From positions 1-54,274 of the forward strand of contig JAUJPG010000032.1 in NCBI GenBank assembly GCA_030447245.1: a stretch of 54,274 nucleotides of DNA, in the 5' to 3' direction. Shown here piece by piece: positions 34,804 through 43,025 of the stretch (its first letter is position 1; each line of letters opens with the position of its first letter). This DNA comes from Chloroflexota bacterium (GTDB lineage Bacteria > Chloroflexota > UBA6077 > JACCZL01). The translations under genes and the position numbers were made by a program. A model generated the notes under the pieces. The model worked only from the letters and a program-made list of their open reading frames with translations, did no database searches and was not told where the DNA came from.

Positions 34804-35493
34804 TCACGCATCGCTGCGTCCGTCATGCGAGTCGGGGTTGAGGAGAGCGAGCGGGAGCTGCGGCACGAGCGAGCGACTCAGGTCGAAGCACAGCCCTCGC
34901 GTGACCTCCAGCCAGCGCAGGCCAAAGGCGGCGTCCTCGATGCGCCGCATGTCCGGGCGGCACTGCTCGCCGAGCCCGCGCTGGTCGGCAATGGTGTGCG
35001 CCCACTCACCATCCCCCTCGGTGTAGCGCCGCCGCAGGGCACCAAGCGAGCCAGTGGCCCGCAGGTCCTGGACGATGGCTGCCACAACCGCGCCAGCGCT
35101 CTCGCGGGGTCCGCGCTCGAGCGACGCGCGCCGGTACCAGCGCGTGCCCTGGTTCCAGCGGCTTGGCATCGCATCGCCGCCTATGAGCGAGGCGCGCAGC
35201 TCCGGCCAGAGCCGGCCGTCCAGCAGCTCGCTCAGCCACTCCCGGCGCTGGCCGTCAGGGACGGTGGCTCCGCTCTCCCACTGCGCGAGCGCCGTGCCGT
35301 CGTTGGCACCGACCACTGTGGCGACCTCGTCCTGGGTCAGCCCGTAGCGCGCACGGAACGCCCGCAGGCGCCGGCCTAGCTCCAGACACCGGCTGCGGAA
35401 GCGATGCACCTTGGGCCGCGCGTCGCCCTGCCGGCCCCGGTCCTCGGGTAGCGGCACGGTGATGACGAGTTCCCGGCTGGGGTGAGCGGGCAC
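34804..35493 (-). CDS. XRE-like regulator of the Cas4-like cassette
   Basis: A 229-residue protein with an XRE helix-turn-helix at about residues 38-78 ([20 protein letters not shown], then [14 protein letters not shown]) and a larger uncharacterised C-terminal domain containing [36 protein letters not shown] and [20 protein letters not shown]. It starts at GTG 35493 inside the 3' end of a comM fragment. The next gene begins 12 bases after its stop, so regulator and nuclease halves are probably co-transcribed. A second copy with a nonsense codon lies at 38845-39579. The C-terminal domain may sense a signal, but I do not recognise it. Confidence 0.68.
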   Translation of the reverse strand: MPAHPSRELVITVPLPEDRGRQGDARPKVHRFRSRCLELGRRLRAFRARYGLTQDEVATVVGANDGTALAQWESGATVPDGQRREWLSELLDGRLWPELRASLIGGDAMPSRWNQGTRWYRRASLERGPRESAGAVVAAIVQDLRATGSLGALRRRYTEGDGEWAHTIADQRGLGEQCRPDMRRIEDAAFGLRWLEVTRGLCFDLSRSLVPQLPLALLNPDSHDGRSDA

Positions 35494-35499
35494 TATGGC

Positions 35500-35895
35500 A
35501 TTTGCGAATGCATGGGCATGAATTCATCGCGGCGACCAGGGTGAAGCGCGCCGGGAAGGTGATCGTCCCGCGCGCCCGCCCGAGCGACACGACCCCGTCC
35601 TCGAGCGGCTGGCGCATCACTTCCAGGACGGTGTGGCCAAACTCCGGCAGCTCGTCCAGAAAGAGCACCCCGCGGTGTGCCAGGCTCAATTCGCCAGGGC
35701 GCGCCCAGCCGACCCCGCCGCCGACCAGCGGGCCGGGCTGATCGTGTGGTGCGGCGCTCAAGCGGCCGCTGGCGCAGACAACCCCGCGCGGCAGCTGTCC
35801 GGCGACCGAGTAGATCCGCGTGACTTCGAGTGCCTCGTTCGGGGTCATCCGCGGCAGGATCGACGGCAGCGTCTAGGCCGAGCACACCGCCCGGC
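35500..35895 (-). pseudogene. comM: comM middle fragment
   Basis: The minus-strand frame gives [40 protein letters not shown] with LPEF (Walker B), [20 protein letters not shown] and [20 protein letters not shown], then leaves ComM and runs into the XRE gene. Its 5' side carries a short sequence (GTGTGCTCGG...) also found at the start of the fragment at 40020, not native ComM Walker A. The junction after the M-N-x-C-P-C motif is the same as in the fragment at 39585-40012. Confidence 0.8.
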
Positions 35896-35930
35896 GTGCG
35901 TACTCCATTCATGCTTGGGTACTGGACATA

Positions 35931-36110
35931 ACGCCCGCTTCTCGTTCAGCTTCCGCTCTGCAGATGACGGCCTCAACCCCGAGCCTCTCTGAGTACAAAT
36001 TCCTACGGGAATCTGTCCGGGGTAGCACCTCGGTAGCGGTGACGCTACGCTGGACAGACGTAGACACCGTATCCTGATCGATCGTCTCGCAGCGGCCCGG
36101 ACTGGCGCCA
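35931..36110 (-). repeat. Repeat R, copy 2
   Basis: A 180-bp sequence matching 26747-26906 and, at one end, 26322-26397. The hairpin is conserved with compensating differences: GTCCGGGGTAGCACC pairs with GGTGACGCTACGCTGGAC. It separates two comM fragments in the same orientation (36107-36198 and 35500-35895). Confidence 0.8.
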
Positions 36111-36198
36111 GTCGGCGGGTGCCAGTTCACCGTGATCCGTCGTGGCGAGAAGACCACCCCTGAGCTGCGCGCGACCGGCCCCGGACTCGCTCGCATGC
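36107..36198 (-). pseudogene. comM: comM N-terminal micro-fragment
   Basis: On the minus strand ARSSGVVFSPRRITVNWHPP is the 'RnSgf.FPpRRiTVNLAPA' segment of the ComM N-terminal domain. It joins directly to repeat R, as the longer N-terminal fragment at 26094-26336 does. Confidence 0.6.
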
Positions 36199-36365
36199 CC
36201 GGTCGTCGGTTAGGCGGCCGCGGCGACCCGCTCGGCGCTCCATCCCTCGGCAGGCATCGCGGGTGGCGTTACAGGTAGACACCGGCCGCCAGCCCCTCGA
36301 GGTCGGCGCGCACCCTAACCGAAGTGTCGCTGTCGTAATTCACGGCGTACTCAAACCCTTACTGC

Positions 36366-36926
36366 TTAGTCCTCGAGCGCACGCCGCGCTTCAGGCCCCT
36401 TTTCCAGCGCCAGCGTCTGCTTGCGCAGCAGTTCGACGAACGTCTTCTGTTCGGCTCTGCTGAGCGTGCCTCTCAGGAGTTGCTTGTAGAGCGCCAGGTG
36501 GGCGTCGATGGCGGCGTCGATGACCTCGCGGCCCTGTTCCGTGAGCTCAACCAGCACGCCCCGCCGATCTAAAGGGTCGGGTCGGCGCCTGACGAGGCCC
36601 GCCGCCTCCATGCGGTCGAGCCGGCTGGTCATGCCACCCGACGACAGTAGCACCCAGCCGGCCAGTTTGGTCGCCGGCAGTTGGTAGGGGCTGCCGATCC
36701 GCCGCAGGGCCGACAGCGTGTCCAGCCAGCCCGGCTTCAGACCGAACGAGCGCGAAACCCGGGCCATTTCGGTGTTGTACAGGTGGGCCAGCCGGAGCAC
36801 TCTGGGAATGAGCGCCATGCAATCGGCATCGATCTCCGGCCGTGTCTGGCGCCACTGCTCGAGCATACGATCCAGCTGGTCGTGCTGCCGGGGCTCGGTA
36901 TCTGATGACTCTCTTGACTCGGGCAC
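36366..36926 (-). CDS. MarR-family regulator
   Basis: A 186-residue winged-helix regulator. It has the helical dimer part (RVLRLAHLYNTEMARVSRSF), the helix-turn-helix (PYQLPATKLAGWVLLSSGGM then TSRLDRMEAAGLVRR), and the wing with RPDPLDRRGVLVELTEQGRE, followed by a long C-terminal helix. The GTG at 36926 is the most upstream sensible start; an ATG at 36866 would still keep the fold. It is divergent from a GNAT gene 55 bases away, so it very likely controls that gene and itself from the AT-rich spacer. The inducer is unknown. Confidence 0.85.
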   Translation of the reverse strand: MPESRESSDTEPRQHDQLDRMLEQWRQTRPEIDADCMALIPRVLRLAHLYNTEMARVSRSFGLKPGWLDTLSALRRIGSPYQLPATKLAGWVLLSSGGMTSRLDRMEAAGLVRRRPDPLDRRGVLVELTEQGREVIDAAIDAHLALYKQLLRGTLSRAEQKTFVELLRKQTLALEKGPEARRALED

Positions 36927-36950
36927 GCAGGAAGTATATCTTACTGGAAA
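36914..36950 (+). promoter_or_regulatory. Sigma70-type promoter and MarR operator candidate for GNAT/VOC
   Basis: TTGACT (36914-36919) and TATCTT (36937-36942) are separated by 17 bases, a good housekeeping promoter directed at the GNAT gene. A short dyad, TACT-GGAA-AGTA (36942-36953 region), overlaps the expected start site and is a candidate MarR site. The spacer is noticeably AT-rich relative to its surroundings. Confidence 0.55.
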
Positions 36951-36981
36951 GTATTTTGGTATCAAGAGACCAGGAGGCGAG

Positions 36982-37971
36982 ATGACAGGAACCGAGGGGA
37001 CCGGCGGGGAGATCTGGGCCTTGCGAGAACGTGTGGTCATCCGTGGGCTCAAGCACAGGGAGCTTGACGAGGCCGACCGGATCATGCGCCTAGCCTTCGG
37101 CACGTATCTCAAAGCGCCCAACCCCATCGAGGTTTTTGGAGACGCGGACTGGGTGCACACGCGCCATAAAGCCGATCCGAGCGCCGCGTTTTGCGCCGAG
37201 CTGGACGGCGAGGTGGTCGGCTCGAACTTCGCCACCCGCTGGGGCAGCTTCGGCTTCTTCGGCCCATTGACGGTTCGACCCGACCTGTGGGACGGAGGCA
37301 TCGCCAGCCGGCTCATGGAGCCGATCATGCAACTCTTCGAGCAGTGGGGTGTGCGGCATGCAGGCCTGTTCACCTTCCCGGAGAGTCCGAAGCATGTTGG
37401 CCTCTATCAGAAGTTCGGCTTCTGGCCCCAAGGGCTGAACCCAGTGCTGGCCAGGGAACTGGTCGCGCCCGGAACTCGCCCCGCCATCGAGACCTTCTCC
37501 ACAGCACGGGTCGCGGGCTCCGGAGACCGCGTTCTGGCCCAGTGCCGGCAGGTAGCCAGTACGATTTACGACGGTCTGGACCTGACCCGCGAAATCCTGG
37601 TTCTGGACGAACAGGGTCTCGGCGAGACCGTCCTTATCGCCAGTGCGGATGGCCTGGAGGGGTTCGCCGTGTGCCACTGTGGCGCGGGCAGCGAGGCCGG
37701 CAGCGGCGCCTGCTTCGTCAAGTTCGGGGCCGTGCTGCCGGGCCAGGGAGCGGAGCGCCGCTTCGAACGGCTGCTCGATGCCTGCGAGGCGCTCGCGGCG
37801 CGGCATTCCCTGGCACGCGTGGTGGCCGGCATGAATACAGAGAGACACGCCGCCTACCAGGCGCTGCTGGCTCGCGGCTATCGCGCCATGCTCAACGGCC
37901 TGACTATGCTGCGCCCCAACGAGCCGGCTTACAACCGGCCCGACATCTACGCCATCGACGATCTGCGCTGA
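36982..37971 (+). CDS. GNAT-family N-acetyltransferase, two-domain
   Basis: A 329-residue protein with two GNAT-type halves. The first has the conserved order EADRIMRLAFGTYLKAPNPI, SNFATRWGSFGFFGPLTVRP with LWDGGIASRLMEPIM (the acetyl-CoA P-loop, modified to LWDGGIA from the usual Q/R-x-x-G-x-G/A) and AGLFTFPESPKHVGLYQKFGF. The second half (about 170-329) has GFAVCHCGAGSEAG, VKFGAVLPGQGAERRFERLL and RHAAYQALLARGYRAMLNGL. It starts at ATG 36982 after AGGAGGCGAG. Divergent from the MarR gene and followed by a VOC gene 33 bases on, it probably belongs to a small-molecule modification unit. The substrate is unknown. Confidence 0.82.
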   Translation: MTGTEGTGGEIWALRERVVIRGLKHRELDEADRIMRLAFGTYLKAPNPIEVFGDADWVHTRHKADPSAAFCAELDGEVVGSNFATRWGSFGFFGPLTVRPDLWDGGIASRLMEPIMQLFEQWGVRHAGLFTFPESPKHVGLYQKFGFWPQGLNPVLARELVAPGTRPAIETFSTARVAGSGDRVLAQCRQVASTIYDGLDLTREILVLDEQGLGETVLIASADGLEGFAVCHCGAGSEAGSGACFVKFGAVLPGQGAERRFERLLDACEALAARHSLARVVAGMNTERHAAYQALLARGYRAMLNGLTMLRPNEPAYNRPDIYAIDDLR

Positions 37972-38004
37972 AAGCGCGCATTCTCAACAAGCGGAGGTTT
38001 GGCC

Positions 38005-38409
38005 ATGCCGGCAGTGACTGGGGTTCACCATTTCTCCCTCACGGTATGCGACCTGCAGCGCAGCGTCGACTGGTACTGCGACCTGCTGGGGCTCAACAAG
38101 GTTATGGAGGAGCCGCATCCAGATGGCTCGGGTACCGGCGTGGTGCTCGCCGATCCGGAATTCAAGCTGCTCATCGGGCTGCACGCCCATAAGGACAACT
38201 CCGGTGAGCGTTTCTCCGAGAGCCGCACGGGTCTCGACCATGCTGCCATCGGCGTTCCGGTTCGAGCGGAGTTGGTCCAATGGCAGCAGCGCTTGGAAGA
38301 AAGGGCCGTGCCCCACTCGCCCATCACCGACGCTCCTTATGGCTCCGTCCTGGTGTTCCGCGACCCCGACAATATCCAGCTGGAGCTCTTTGCCGCCCCG
38401 CAACCATAG
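38005..38409 (+). CDS. VOC-superfamily protein (second)
   Basis: A 134-residue glyoxalase-fold protein with the two paired modules: GVHHFSLTVCDLQRSVDWYC at the start, then TGLDHAAIGVPVRAELVQWQ, and the terminal LVFRDPDNIQLELFAA. It is similar in layout to the VOC protein at 26988-27386, including the RDPDNIQLE strand. The ATG at 38005 has GGAGG nine bases upstream. It directly follows the GNAT gene and shares its MarR-controlled promoter. Metal ligands are plausible at His6-His7, His in GLDHA and Glu in QLELF. The reaction cannot be named. Confidence 0.82.
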   Translation: MPAVTGVHHFSLTVCDLQRSVDWYCDLLGLNKVMEEPHPDGSGTGVVLADPEFKLLIGLHAHKDNSGERFSESRTGLDHAAIGVPVRAELVQWQQRLEERAVPHSPITDAPYGSVLVFRDPDNIQLELFAAPQP

Positions 38410-38419
38410 GTCCTCCAGC

Positions 38420-38582
38420 TCGGTCGGGCTAGAGACCAGGCAGCCAAAGTGGTCCAGGCCGGTCTGCCGCTCGCTGAAATGCTCGCCTGGGATGGCGTCG
38501 CAGTGGCGGAGCACCAGCATGAACTGGCAGCCGGCAGCGGCCAGCAACTTGCCGGTGCCGCCCTCGTGCGGCACATCCGTGA
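38420..38582 (-). pseudogene. VOC gene fragment, antisense
   Basis: On the minus strand CQFMLVLRHCDAIPGEHFSE, RQTGLDHFGCLVSSPTELED is the middle of a VOC protein (compare GERFSESRTGLDHAAIGV in the gene just to the left). It is fused in frame to the end of the Cas4-like fragment to its right and ends tail-to-tail against the VOC gene at 38409. It has neither end of a VOC gene and cannot be functional. Confidence 0.65.
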
Positions 38583-38852
38583 GGTTTGTCCGCCGCCTGA
38601 TCTCCTGATGTATCCGACTGCCGGACCGGCGGCGTTCCTCGGCCATGGCGGTGACGGGCACGCGGCACCACTGGAGGTACCAGGCCTGCGGGCAGAAGGT
38701 GGAGGCGCCGATCTCCGAGGCCGTCAGCGTCCGCGACGGATCTGGAACCAGGCCCTGTGGGCCTGCTCGGCCCGCGCCCGCCAGCCCTCGGCACCGGGAG
38801 CGCGGCCGCCAGCGCCGCTCGATCGCTCGGTCCGGTCGGACTGCTCAGCCAT
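38583..38852 (-). pseudogene. Second copy of the Cas4-like N-terminal half, truncated
   Basis: From ATG 38852 (overlapping the preceding regulator's stop) the frame gives MAEQSD... and GWRARAEQAHRAW, then after one frameshift LTASEIGASTFCPQAWYLQW, CRVPVTAMAEERRRSGSRIH, QEIRRRTNLT. This matches the intact gene at 34426-34791 through the His-containing helix. The membrane helix is missing: the frame passes into VOC sequence at about 38583. Confidence 0.7.
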
Positions 38853-39579
38853 CCCGAGTCCCTTTCGCGCACGCGTCCGCCGCGGCAGACCCTGCCCCGT
38901 CCGAGGCCCGATCCTCCTCCTGGTCGAGCAGGCCGAGCGATAATTGGGGCACGAGGGGCTTGCGGAGGTCGAAGTGTCGATCGTGCTCGATCTCGAGCCA
39001 CCGTAGGCCGTAGGCCGCGTCTTCGAGGCGGCGCAGGTCGACCGGCTGCTCTTCCTCGAGCCCGCACCGGACCGCGACGCCGCGCACCCACTCGCCGTCG
39101 TGCCCGCAGTATCGCTGGCGCAGGGCCGCCACTGACGCGAGGTCTTGCAGGTGGGTCAGCACGGCCGCCACGGCGGCACCGACCGTCTCACGCCGCCGCC
39201 GCTCGCGCGAGGCCCGGCGGTACCAGCGCGCACCCCGGTCCCACGCCGCGGGCAGCCCGTCACCCACGACGGCAACCGCCCGCAGCTCGGGTCAGCGTTG
39301 TCCGTCCAGCAACTCGATCAGGTGTTCCCGCCCGGATACCCTCGGGATGTTCGCGCCGCTCTCCCACTGGGCGACCGTCGAGGCGTTGCCTGCATCGACC
39401 ACCGCCGCGACCTCGGCCTGGGTGATGCCGTGGCGCGCCCGGAACTCCACCAGGCGCCCGGCCAAGCTCCAGCCAGTGGCTGCGGAAGCGCGGACCTTCG
39501 GGCGGCCGTCGCCGCTTCGCCCCTTGTCGTCCGGGATCGGGACGGTGATGACCAGTTCCCGGCTGACGTGATTCGGCAC
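38845..39579 (-). pseudogene. Second copy of the XRE-like regulator, nonsense mutation
   Basis: The frame from GTG 39579 begins [15 protein letters not shown] and has the helix-turn-helix [20 protein letters not shown] with [12 protein letters not shown], closely matching the gene at 34804-35493. At 39289-39291 a TGA stands where the intact copy has tryptophan ([12 protein letters not shown] against LLDGQR-stop-PELRA). The same frame then continues GARWYRRASRERRRRETVGA and RRLEDAAYGLRWLEIEHDRH to the end. It also starts inside a comM fragment, at the same junction as the intact copy. Confidence 0.75.
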
Positions 39580-39584
39580 TATGG

Positions 39585-40012
39585 TATTTGCCGACGCATG
39601 GGCATGGATTCATCGCACCAACCAGGGTGAAGCGGGTCGGAAAGGTGATCGTCCCGCGTGCCCGCCCGAGTGAGACGATGCCGTCCTCGAGCGGCTGGCG
39701 CATCACTTCCAGGACGGTGTGGCCAAACTCGGCAGCTGCCCAGGAACAAGACGTAGCGGTGTGCCAGGCTCAATTCGCCAGGCCGCGCGCAGCCAGCCCC
39801 GCCGCCGACCAGCCCGGGCCGGACTGATCGCGTGGTGCGGCGCTCGAAACGGTCGCTGGCGCAAGACAACCCCGCGCGGCAGCTGTCCGGCGACCGAGTA
39901 GATCCGCGTGACTTCGAGTGCCTCGGTCGGGGTCATCCGCGGCAGGATTGACGGCAGCGCCCGGCCAGCAGCGTCTTGCCGGTCCCTGGGGGCCCGTTCA
40001 TCAGCAGGAATG
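39585..40012 (-). pseudogene. comM: comM middle fragment including Walker A
   Basis: On the minus strand PFLLMNGPPGTGKTLLAGR (Walker A) is followed after a frameshift by [36 protein letters not shown], and later [19 protein letters not shown] with [12 protein letters not shown], where it joins the XRE gene. It lies head to head with the plus-strand fragment that starts at 40020, and the two share about 330 bp as inverted copies. Confidence 0.8.
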
Positions 40013-40019
40013 GATGCCG

Positions 40020-40958
40020 GACCCCGGCTGTGTGCTCGGTCCAGGCGCTGCCGTCGATCCTGCCGCGGATGACCCCGAACGAGGCACTCGAAGTCACGCG
40101 GATCTACTCGGTCGCCGGACAGCTGCCGCGCGGGTTGTCTTGCGCCAGCGACCGTTTCGAGCGCCGCACCACGCGATCAGTCCGGGCCCGGGCTGGTCGG
40201 CGGCGGGGTCGGCTGGGCGCGCCCTGGCGAATTGAGCCTGGCACACCGCGGGGTGCTCTTTCTGGACGAGCTGCCGGGTTTGGCCACACCGTCCTGGAAG
40301 TGATGCGCCAGCCGCTCGAGGACGGGGTCGTGTCGCTCGGGCGGGCGCGCGGGACGATCACCTTCGGCGCGCTTCACCCTGGTTGGTGCGATGAACCCGT
40401 GTCCGTGTGGCCACTATGGGGACCAGACTCGCGCCTGCACCTGTCCGGAAGGGGCGGTCTCGCGCTACCGCAAGCGTTTGAGCGGCCCGCTGCTGGACCG
40501 GATCGACCTGCACGCCGAGGTTCCGCGGGTGGACTACGAGAAGCTTTCCTCGGACGGGCTCTCCGAGTCGTCCGCGGCGGTCCGCGCGCGCGTTGAGGCC
40601 GCGCGAGCACGCCAGTGGGCCCGCTTTGCGACCACAGGCGCCAACGGCGCGGCGCCAGGGCTGACGTCCAACGCCGAGATGGGCGTGCGGGAGGTTCGAC
40701 GCTGGTGCGTGCTGGATCGCGCGGGTGAGGCGCTGCTGCGCGCGCGGCCGTCGCCCAGCTCGGACTGTCGGCGCGGGCCTACCACCGCGTGCTCAAAGTT
40801 GCTCGCACCATCGCCGACCTGGCGGACGCGCAGGACATCGGCCCGCCCCACCTCGCCGAGGCCAGGTGGTCAAACGGTAACGGGGACGTCGCCACGCGCA
40901 GCGCGCCAGTGCCTGGCGCGGGTACATAGAGCCCACCTGCGGCCATCACGCCGAACCT
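40020..40958 (+). pseudogene. comM: comM middle-to-C-terminal fragment
   Basis: This is the longest comM piece. It begins [20 protein letters not shown], passes [20 protein letters not shown], and after frameshifts gives MNPCPCGHYGDQTRACTCPE, LLDRIDLHAEVPRVDYEKLS, AEMGVREVRRW and, in another frame, [20 protein letters not shown] with [19 protein letters not shown], the ComM C-terminal helical domain. The N-terminal domain and Walker A are absent; Walker B lies in a shifted frame. At least three frameshifts make it non-functional. Confidence 0.82.
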
Positions 40959-41753
40959 TGTGAATATCGATCAGGCCTTGCTGGCGGCAGGCGGTGTGGG
41001 CGTGCGCGGCGCCAGCGTGGCCGTCACCCCTGGATCGGTTGGGGTTCGTGCGGGCGATCGCGCGGCCGACCCCACACAGGCCCCTCCGCGGACCGTGAGA
41101 CGCTGATCATCCGTCAGACATGCATCAAGCGGCCACCGAGTTTGTCGCCGCCGGCCCGAGCTCAGGGTCGGTCGTCCTGCTCACCTTGGCCGAGAGGAGG
41201 GGCATGGGTCACGCGGTGAGTGGGCCGACCACCCTCACCGGGCAGCAAGCTGGCCGGGTGAGCTTCGGACGCACCCCGGCCCAACGCACCGACCGCCGGG
41301 GCCGCGAGCGCACCGTCAAGCACCTGCGACCTCGGTCATTCGACGGAGGACATTGTAGCTCTGCCCACCATCGACCCGATTGCCGCCCTCAGCCTGACCG
41401 TCGATCGCGACGCCGATGGCGTCCGCGAGGCTCCGAGCGCCTGGGAGGGCCTCAGCGGGCGGCATCGGAGGGATAGAAACGTTGCAGACCAGGAGCACTG
41501 CGCCCTAGGACGGGATCCGTCAGCAGGCTGAGATGGTCGGTGACCGGCCAGAGGCGACCGAGGCGACCGAGTGCCGGCTGGCGGGCGACGCTGTCGGGCC
41601 GCCGCCGGCGAGTGGAGTCGCCACGGTCGCGAGCTGGGGCGGGGGTCACCGGCCATGCGTGTCGCACGTTCCGGGGTAAGATCGGCGGTGCCGGCGTGCA
41701 GGCGCGCGGAAGGCCGTGGCGGACGTCGGTCGGATCCTGGCAGGAGTCGCGTC
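40959..41753. other. 795-bp stretch without a supported gene
   Basis: On the minus strand ALPGARSLADAIGVAIDGQA with EGGNRVDGGQSYNVLRRM (41330-41460) and, in another frame, GRLWPVTDHLSLLTDPVLG look protein-like and may be a decayed gene, but no family was recognised. The rest shows no structure. Confidence 0.35.
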
Positions 41754-42905
41754 ATGCGCATGGCGGACATCAGTGTCCGATCGCCGCTCGAGGCCGCACG
41801 GCAGCTGGCTCCCTCGATCCGGTCCTCTGCCGATCAGATCGAGGAGGCGCGCGAACTGCCGCGAGCGCTTTTCGAGGCGCTGGCCGACGCCGGGCTCTTC
41901 CACCTGTTGGTGCCGCGCTCGCTGGGCGGCGGTGAGATCGATCTCCCAACCTACATCCGGGTGCTCGAGGAGCTCGGGAAAGCGGATGCGAGCACGGCCT
42001 GGTGCATCAACCAGGGGGGTGTCTTCGCGACCTACGCGGCCTGCCTGCCACCGGATGTCGCGCGGCTCGTCTGGATGGACACGCCGCGCAGCGTGGTCGC
42101 CAATACGGCGGACCCGAACGCCACGGCCGTCCGGGTGGAGGGCGGCTATCGGGTGACGGGGCGGCAGGGCTTCAGCACTGGCTGCCGCCATGCGTCCTGG
42201 CTGGCCGCGCGCGGCCGCATCCTCGCGGACGACCAGCCGGACATACGCTTCTTCCTGCTGCCCGCCGTCGAAGCCGAGATCCTCGACACCTGGCACGTTC
42301 GCGGCATGCGCGGCACCGGTACGCACCACTTCGCCGTGACCGACGTCTTCGTGCCGGAGGAGCGTGTCTTCTCGGTCACGGCCCCTACCCTGGGGGAGCA
42401 CGGTCCGCTCTACGTCATCCCCCGAACCCTGCTCTTCGCCTCGGGCGACGCCGCGACCGCGCTCGGCGTCGCCCGGAGCAGCGTCGACGCGCTGGTCGAG
42501 CTGGCCGGTGGGAAGACGCCCGCCTACCACACGGGGCTCCTGCGCGACCAGGCGCTTGTCCAGTCAGACCTGGGCCACGCCGAGGCACATCTGCGCGCCG
42601 GTCGGGCGATGCTCCGCGAAACCGTCGGCGAGGTCTGGGACGCCACCTTCGCCACCGGCACGATCAGCATGGATCAGCGAGCCGAGCTACGTCTCGCCAC
42701 CACCCATGCCATCCGGCTGGCGGTGCAGGTAGTCGACACGCTCTACAACGCCGCCGGAGCCACCGCGATCTTCCAGAGCCACCCGCTCCAACGTCACTTC
42801 CAGGACATCCACGTGATCAGCCAGCACCTCCAATCCCGGCTCAGCCACTACGAGCTCGTCGGGCGTTTCTACCTTGGGCTGGAGATCGACCTTCGGTACC
42901 TGTGA
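41754..42905 (+). CDS. Acyl-CoA-dehydrogenase-fold flavin monooxygenase
   Basis: A 383-residue protein of the acyl-CoA dehydrogenase superfamily, in the group with HsaA/DszC/IacA-type flavin-dependent monooxygenases. It contains LFHLLVPRSLGGGEIDLPTY, ADASTAWCINQGGVFATYAA, RVEGGYRVTGRQGFSTGCRH, WHVRGMRGTGTHHFAVTDVF and, near the end, NAAGATAIFQSHPLQRHFQD. The 'GS/GT.G.sf' and 'R..RD.h' style C-terminal helix (PLQRHFQDIHV) fits oxygenases better than dehydrogenases, since the catalytic Glu base of dehydrogenases is not evident. ATG 41754 has AGGAG upstream. It needs a flavin reductase partner, not seen here; substrate unknown. Confidence 0.83.
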   Translation: MRMADISVRSPLEAARQLAPSIRSSADQIEEARELPRALFEALADAGLFHLLVPRSLGGGEIDLPTYIRVLEELGKADASTAWCINQGGVFATYAACLPPDVARLVWMDTPRSVVANTADPNATAVRVEGGYRVTGRQGFSTGCRHASWLAARGRILADDQPDIRFFLLPAVEAEILDTWHVRGMRGTGTHHFAVTDVFVPEERVFSVTAPTLGEHGPLYVIPRTLLFASGDAATALGVARSSVDALVELAGGKTPAYHTGLLRDQALVQSDLGHAEAHLRAGRAMLRETVGEVWDATFATGTISMDQRAELRLATTHAIRLAVQVVDTLYNAAGATAIFQSHPLQRHFQDIHVISQHLQSRLSHYELVGRFYLGLEIDLRYL

Positions 42906-43025
42906 GGCTCCTCCCCTCCCGCGGCGGATCGCGCGTTCCACCGGTTGACAGCCACCCAGACAAGCTTGTCGGGCCGTCGTACGGAGCCGACGGGATGATG
43001 GATTGTCTCAAGGCGCACCAGAGAC

